From positions 186,001 to 250,000 of the forward strand of contig JADJAH010000003.1 of NCBI GenBank assembly GCA_016704345.1: a DNA stretch of 64,000 nucleotides, in the 5' to 3' direction. Source of the DNA: Ignavibacteria bacterium (lineage in GTDB: Bacteria; Bacteroidota; Ignavibacteria; Tepidaquicellales; Tepidaquicellaceae). Positions 63,896 to 64,000 of this stretch are shown one piece after another. The translations under genes were made by a program, and so were the position numbers. Each line of letters opens with the position of its first letter. The stretch's first letter is position 1. A model generated the notes under the pieces. The model was not told the origin of the DNA. It saw nothing but the letters and a program-made list of their open reading frames with translations, and searched no databases.

Positions 63896-64000
63896 AACGT
63901 TATTACTCCAAGGCATTATTAATTTAGAAATTATACCTACCGTTAAGCTTGTTGGTCATTCATACTTATCCTATCCGCTTGTTGCAGTCCCTTCCCGAAT

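Noticed and set aside
63917..64000. Possible 3' tail of a minus-strand gene at the right edge
   Set aside because: Only about 20 codons are open, too short to support.

Overview
The window looks like a chromosomal segment of an anaerobic or facultatively anaerobic member of the FCB group, most likely Ignavibacteriota or a close Bacteroidota/Chlorobiota relative. This is inferred from a type IX secretion sorting domain (NYPNPFNP, near 31.65 kb), a TonB-dependent receptor with an N-terminal carboxypeptidase-like domain, sparse Shine-Dalgarno sequences, frequent TTG starts, and a complete HdrABC/FlxABCD electron-transfer cluster. No rRNA, CRISPR array, complete insertion sequence or prophage was seen. 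There is one tRNA, tRNA-Pro(UGG).

Layout. 0.2-3.3 kb: AlkB-like dioxygenase, MFS transporter and a frameshifted YgjP-like metallopeptidase. 3.5-18.1 kb: a region of secreted proteins. Four different proteins (LamG/GH16-like, beta-helix, choice-of-anchor-V-like, beta-propeller) share one module of about 170 residues that ends in two dockerin-like DxNxDGxxD repeats, and a fifth orphan repeat lies at 18003-18074. Between them are a methyltransferase, tRNA-Pro, pyrD, an SDR, MarC and a GNAT. 18.1-21.1 kb: a lipoprotein, an M61 peptidase with a PDZ-like region, and a GNAT. 21.35-28.27 kb: hdrC-hdrB-hdrA-flxD-flxC-flxB-flxA on the minus strand, a soluble flavin-based electron-bifurcation module predicted to couple NAD(P)H, ferredoxin and a disulfide substrate. 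28.5-31.9 kb: two decaying type IX secretion cargo genes. 32.2-44.1 kb: a GT-C-like membrane glycosyltransferase, then a run of plus-strand genes (MmcQ/YjbR, FAD oxidoreductase, GNAT, photolyase-related protein, two SDR-type proteins), PPK2, a TPR protein, a CNNM/CorC-type protein and a PHA-granule-region protein. 44.5-48.5 kb: a tightly packed set: peptidase E/SnoaL fusion, purT, methyltransferase, cupin. 48.6-54.8 kb: ferritin, fused E1 alpha/beta 2-oxoacid dehydrogenase, GxxExxY protein beside a polypyrimidine repeat, TonB receptor and a small membrane protein. 54.8-63.9 kb: the C-terminal half of a split carB, a stand-alone nuoG, a receiver-like protein, an NYN-nuclease/cold-shock fusion, enolase, queA, an SRPBCC protein and a GNAT.

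Two patterns cut across the window. First, heptanucleotide tandem arrays (CCATTTT/CAATTTT/CCACTTT/CAATTCT types) occur at five places, all with the pyrimidine-rich strand on plus, and three end within about 10 bases of the stop codon of a minus-strand gene. Second, several otherwise well-conserved genes carry a single-base frameshift (near 2773, 14892, 28241 and 30485). These could be sequencing errors, recent decay or, for the A7 run in hdrC, slippage. They should be settled before any of these genes is called broken.

All domain calls come from reading motifs by eye. No database search was possible.
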